Source of the DNA: Phascolomyces articulosus
Lineage: Eukaryota > Mucoromycota > Mucoromycetes > Mucorales > Lichtheimiaceae
DNA length: 64,000 nucleotides
Assembly (NCBI GenBank): GCA_025677815.1
Contig: JAIXMP010000023.1
Location: 186,001-250,000, forward strand
Reading direction: 5' to 3'
Below, one piece after another: positions 59,370 through 64,000 of this stretch; within the stretch, counting starts at the first letter, position 1, and every line of letters begins with the position of its first letter. Both the position numbers and the translations under genes were made by a program. Under the pieces are notes generated by a model. That model saw only the letters and a program-made list of their open reading frames with translations, made no database searches and was not told where the DNA came from.

Positions 59370-62300
59370 ATGAACTCGTTAAATCAGGTGGACGAGCTTG
59401 TTAAAGAATATCTATTAGTAAGTCTTTTTCACTTTTCTTAAATGTGAAAGAGTCTATTTTTTATAGCATAAAATAGAGAAAAAAGTATTTCTTTTACGAG
59501 ATTTCCCGATTGAAAAATGGCATACGCCTTTTTTCTTATACCAACCTATAGATTATTTCTTTCACATTCTTTTAGTTTCGTGGTTTTACCAATACATATC
59601 GAACTTTTGAAAATGAATGTCGAGTAGACAAGGATAAAAGTTATCAGGTTTGTATAAGGCTATTCCTGCAAAAAAAAAAAAAAGGAATGGGGTAGTAGCA
59701 CCATGGAGGGTTGTAAGATTTCAGAACAAAAGAATTGAGCATTGATTTTATTTATAACCCATCTATCCATTGAAAAGGTGGACAAAATACTCGACGAGTT
59801 ACTCGGTTATATATTCAATAGTGATATACAACGGTTGATCGAATATTATCGGTATCTCGATTTACGGTTTTTCTCGCGTTTGGATAGTCGGTTTCAACGC
59901 ACGGTTAAAAAATTCGAACTATGCTTATTGCGGCATTATTTAGTTTATGGTGAGTTTCTTTTATATATATATTTTTATTTACATTATATCAAATCCAATA
60001 AAATAAGGGCTCATTTGAATAACCACTTTTTATATATATAGCAATCCAACATAAAAAACGTGATAAAGTGATTGAATTTTTTGATCTTTATGGACCTGAT
60101 TTACATGGAAAACCGGAATGGTCACAATGGTTCGGTCAGTTTTATATATCGGAGAGGATCAATAGTGTTAAAGAGATAAAATAATAGAGGGAGCTATAGG
60201 CATGACTAAATCTTTTCTTTTGTTTTTGTTTTTTTATTTTTTTATTTCCAATATAAATAGCATTACCCTATGTCAAGAACCCTGCCACAGACCCAACATT
60301 TGAAACATTTTTTTCCAAACAATGGACGGATAACTATATGATATCTTTGAATAATTTCTTAGCAACAACATTTCAGTTTATGCGTAAATTATTTATCTAT
60401 TTTTTTTTCATATGAAATTGACACCACCCAATTATGACGCTAACATACAAAAAATAATATATAGCTTTACCTAGTTTATTATCATTTAATATGGATCGAG
60501 TTCAACGAAAAGCGCAACAAACCGAAATTGAATCATTGAAAAGCACCATAGAAAGTATGAAAGCTGCTGCTGAAGCACGTGAAAATGAGGTTGCAAAGCT
60601 GAAACATGAGGTTTGAAATTTTTTCAAAAGAGATATTGTATTTATCCTTCTCCTTCCTATCTTTCCCTTGTTCTTCTTATCATTTGTTATATATATATAT
60701 GGTAGGTTGCGAAAACTCGACGTGAAATGACAGATGGTATTAGTATGATACGAAGGCGTGCTGCTTCAATGACAAATGAATTAAAAGCTGGAAATGGTGG
60801 GACAAAAACTCAAAAGGCAATGGAAAAGACAACAACATCGACTGGTGATAAATTGGTTCCTGGATTATTAAGTACAGCAGCAACAGCAGTGGTAGCATCA
60901 ACACCCGCAACAGCTTTGGATCCAGCTAATGCTGGTTCGGGGTCAGATATTATTGTTGTGGATGAAGAAGAACCTTATGTGGTTGTGAGCGAGGTTAGGG
61001 GGTTATTTTTTTTGTTTCTTTTTATGTTCCTGGAGGAGTTCCCTGACTTAGAAATGGTAATCATTATATAGGAAGAATATTCAGAACATGCATCCGCCAT
61101 TACTCATGCGAAATTCTCAAGCGAAGGAAATCTCATAGCAAGTTGTGATATGGATAATATTGTGAGGTAAAATTGAGAGAGAAATAAACGGATGCCATAT
61201 AAAGATAAAGACTGATATTGAACCCTTTATTTTATAATTAGAATTTGGAGTCATAAAGGTCAATCCTTCAATCCTGTAAAGATAAATAATAATTCATCCA
61301 ATATTTTATCGTTAGAATGGGAGGCTCGTTCAGATCGATTCGTAAGTGTTAAAGAAATTTTTATTTCTACTGGCAGTCATTGATGGGCGGAATGAAACAA
61401 AAAAAAACGTAGTGTATTCTAAGAATAGGGTATCATGGTCCTCTTTTTATAGCTATTTCTGGGAACAGATGTTGGTACTATTCGAGTATATAATGTTGAA
61501 AACAAATCTATCGTTCAAGAATTCACAATGGATTCCAAATATCCTTGGTAAGCAAAAATAGCATTGTAACACTCTGGCCATTAATAATGTTGTTATTTTT
61601 CTTGTTTCAGGGTTACACACCTTTCATGCAGTCCTGTAGAACCTATATTTGTTTGTGCTGGTACAGGAAATAAACTTTCATTGACCGAAAACAAAATTCG
61701 ACCTAGTGCTTTAGTCGCATGGAGTATGAAGAGTATGACGGATATTGTAAGAATCATTCTTTTTCTATTAATTATTATGGTGAACTATAATGGAATAATG
61801 ATATTACAGTATTCTTCAGTTTTATTTGCGTTATGGCTCTTTAACGATATTTTATGTTATTAGGGGACATTCCAATTTGATACCAACGAAGACGATAACA
61901 CCACTGTAGATATCAATACAATTGCTTTAAATCATAACGGTCAAATGCTGGTTTCTGGAGATCAAAATGGTTTAATGCGTATTTTCGGTAAGCAGCAACC
62001 CCTTTTTTCCCTCTCTTTTTTACGCTAAATATATGTATATTATCTATGCTCAATTCTTCTCTCTCTTTTTGGGTGGTAGATGTACGAAGTATGAAATCTA
62101 TCATGGAATGGAAAGATCCATCCAATCGACCATGTTGTGTCGCCCAATTTAGTTTCGACGAAAATTCCATTTATACTGTTGATTATACAGGACAACTTTC
62201 ACAATGGTCCATTCACAAACGGGGAACAAGTTTATCACAACAACAACTTGCTGGATTCCCACCACCAGCCTCCTATCCTGCACCTGGTGGTAGTAGTGGT

Positions 62301-62825
62301 ATCACTGCCGATCTGTTAGCTCTAAGTAAAAAATCTTCCAATAATGCAGCACTTCCACCGCGACCTAAATCAAATCCATCCACTTCTTCACGATCACGAC
62401 TTTCGATATCATCCAGTCGATCTACACGATTACCCATGATTGCAGTAGATGATAGTGTGACACAATCCTTATTATCCGTCTCCCCTCGCCCACAAATGGT
62501 AGCATTCAATGCAGAAACTGATTTTGTTCTCTGTGCATCCTCTTCGTTGATGAATGATGGTACCAATAGACTCATCACTTCTTCATCTTCCTCATCCATA
62601 TCTTCCTTGTCATCAACCTCTGAAAACCATCATAATGGAAATAGCAACAATTCTTCAACACAAGGAACCATTTATCGTGTGACAGATGGTCGTCCAGCAT
62701 TACAATTTGGTCATCAACCTATTCATCAGAAATTAACCACAGTGGATTGGACAAGTTCTTCAAATACTTGTTTATTAGGTAGTGTCGATGGTAGTGTCAA
62801 AATCACGAATTTGATTAAAGTATAA
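59370..62825 (+). CDS. WDR91: WDR91-like WD40 protein (endosomal Rab7/PI3P regulator)
   Basis: Thirteen exons (59370-59417, 59576-59647, 59778-59949, 60042-60134, 60261-60383, 60465-60610, 60706-60993, 61072-61166, 61242-61341, 61453-61547, 61611-61746, 61864-61987, 62080-62825) give 745 residues, almost the length of human WDR91. Animal WDR91 binds Rab7 and damps Beclin-1/PI3-kinase activity during endosome maturation. The N-terminus (VDELVKEYLLFRGFTNTYRT, then VDKILDELLGYI and LDLRFFSRLDSRF) and KNPATDPTFETFFSKQWTDN are diagnostic. A coiled coil (about 170-218) and a disordered linker lead to an EEYSEHASAITHAKF start of the WD40 propeller (about 315-745; IWSHKGQSFN, FLGTDVGTIRVYN, LSCSPVEPIFVCAG, DQNGLMRIFD, FSFDENSIYTVDYTGQLSQW). 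A Ser/Pro-rich insert sits between the last blades. Confidence 0.95.
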
Positions 62826-64000
62826 GACCTTCCTCTCTCTCTCCTTTTTTTACCACTTTTTTTATTATTACTCTTCATGCCTCTCTTCAATCATATCCTA
62901 CATTTACAGAAAAAAAAAAACAAAAGAGAGAAAGGGAGGGAGAGGAAAAAAACACAATACCAAGTTTGTATACAGTAATCTTCCCCCCCCTGTTCATCTC
63001 TTTCGCTTTTATATTATTCTGTTCACACATTGTATACCAACCATTACTACCCAACAAATATTATTCATCCATTTTCGATTTCTTTCTTTCCTTCCTCTTT
63101 TACATCATCATCTCCTGCAAATATATATTTTAATACATATATATATATGTATATATATGATATTTTTTTTCGTTAATGAAAAAATATATGTTCAAAGTGG
63201 AAGAGGAATATATTCTTTTATGGAGGAATAAGCTATACAGTAGATTGTCCTCAAGTAGGCTTAGAGAAAATACAATTTATGCTTGACCATATTTCATAAT
63301 TACTCGTTTCTCCGTAGACTTAAAATAATCCTTACTGCGTACATGCTTATGATTCTTTATCAGGGTGAAAGAGATTGTTGGTCTTCTACGTAATAGTATG
63401 AAAAGAACGATTTGAAACTCCCTTTAAGTTTTATTCTCAGTCCTTTGGTGATCAGATATACTAGAAAATTCATGTCAAGTAACTAGAAGAATGGTATGCT
63501 TTGTGGTGAGTAGAGAATGTATATACAAACTGAAAAGATCTGAAAAATTACGGTAAACTTTAATTCGCTATTATTAATTAACAAACAAACAATAATAAAT
63601 GTCAGATGTATGTGCTTTTATTTAGCTTTACTAACAATTAAGAGGCAAAAATACCCTTACAGCAGATGATCATGACAATTAAAATTTCACGGATACTAAT
63701 AGCTGGTCATATACAATAACTACATATAATGGCATTCGGCTTTACTTTTATTAATATAACATATTATTATCCTACTACTACATCTTCTCTAGTAGTTAGG
63801 AAAAACTTAGTTCTATCGTAAACACACACTGGCTTGTCGTGTCTCATTACTATGATTACCAATCGAAAGGTAATAATGATGATAAGATGATATGAATGAA
63901 AAGCTCTTCCATTTTAAATGAGCTGTCAGTTATATACCATCTATATACGTACACCACTGGTAATTTTATTTGCAATTAACTACTGCTATACGTATTTGAT
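62826..64000. other. Intergenic region to the window edge
   Basis: Starts with the WDR91 3' flank (pyrimidine run, then A-rich and GA-rich runs at 62911-62952, and a TATATA stretch near 63138-63158). No coding frame or RNA gene is supported. Confidence 0.45.

Overview
This window is nuclear DNA of a filamentous early-diverging fungus, most likely a Mucoromycota (Mucorales-type) species. The DNA is AT-rich. Genes carry many short introns with GTAAGT-like donors and TAG/CAG acceptors. The gene set is eukaryotic and fungal: a myosin-motor chitin synthase, a Bni1/SepA-type formin, Doa10, Msp1 and WDR91. No rRNA, tRNA, CRISPR array or intact transposon was recognised. Gene models were spliced by eye from reading frame, splice-site consensus and family motifs. 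Models with an unbroken frame across all junctions and family-typical length are given high confidence.

Layout. 1-26.9 kb is gene-dense and looks conserved: a PRL-type phosphatase, a single-pass membrane protein with a PPAY motif, a SPRY-RING protein (RSPRY1-like), a small orphan, an extradiol-dioxygenase-like protein, the chitin synthase, a secreted expansin/barwin-like protein and the ER E3 ligase Doa10. 27-39.4 kb is an accessory, decaying zone: a TPR/F-box/LRR gene broken at three homopolymers, its older decayed tandem copy, several unidentified frames with internal stops, and one apparently intact Gln/Arg-rich repeat protein ending in PPPAY. 39.4-48.6 kb holds a seven-helix membrane protein and the formin in convergent orientation. 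48.7-54.2 kb holds a tandem pair of GNAT acetyltransferases and two more decayed frames. 54.2-62.8 kb is again dense: Msp1/ATAD1, a haloacid-dehalogenase-like hydrolase, an ERI1-like exoribonuclease and WDR91. ERI1 and WDR91 diverge from a 449-bp promoter region.

Themes. Several products act in polarised hyphal growth and the cell wall (chitin synthase, formin, expansin-like protein, PRL). Others act in membrane protein quality control and ubiquitin (Doa10, Msp1, the RING protein, the F-box family, two PPxY proteins) and in endosome traffic or RNA turnover (WDR91, ERI1). Nothing suggests a biosynthetic cluster. The most unusual items are the tri-modular Gln-rich repeat protein, the RING lacking one zinc ligand, and the concentration of gene remnants between two conserved blocks.
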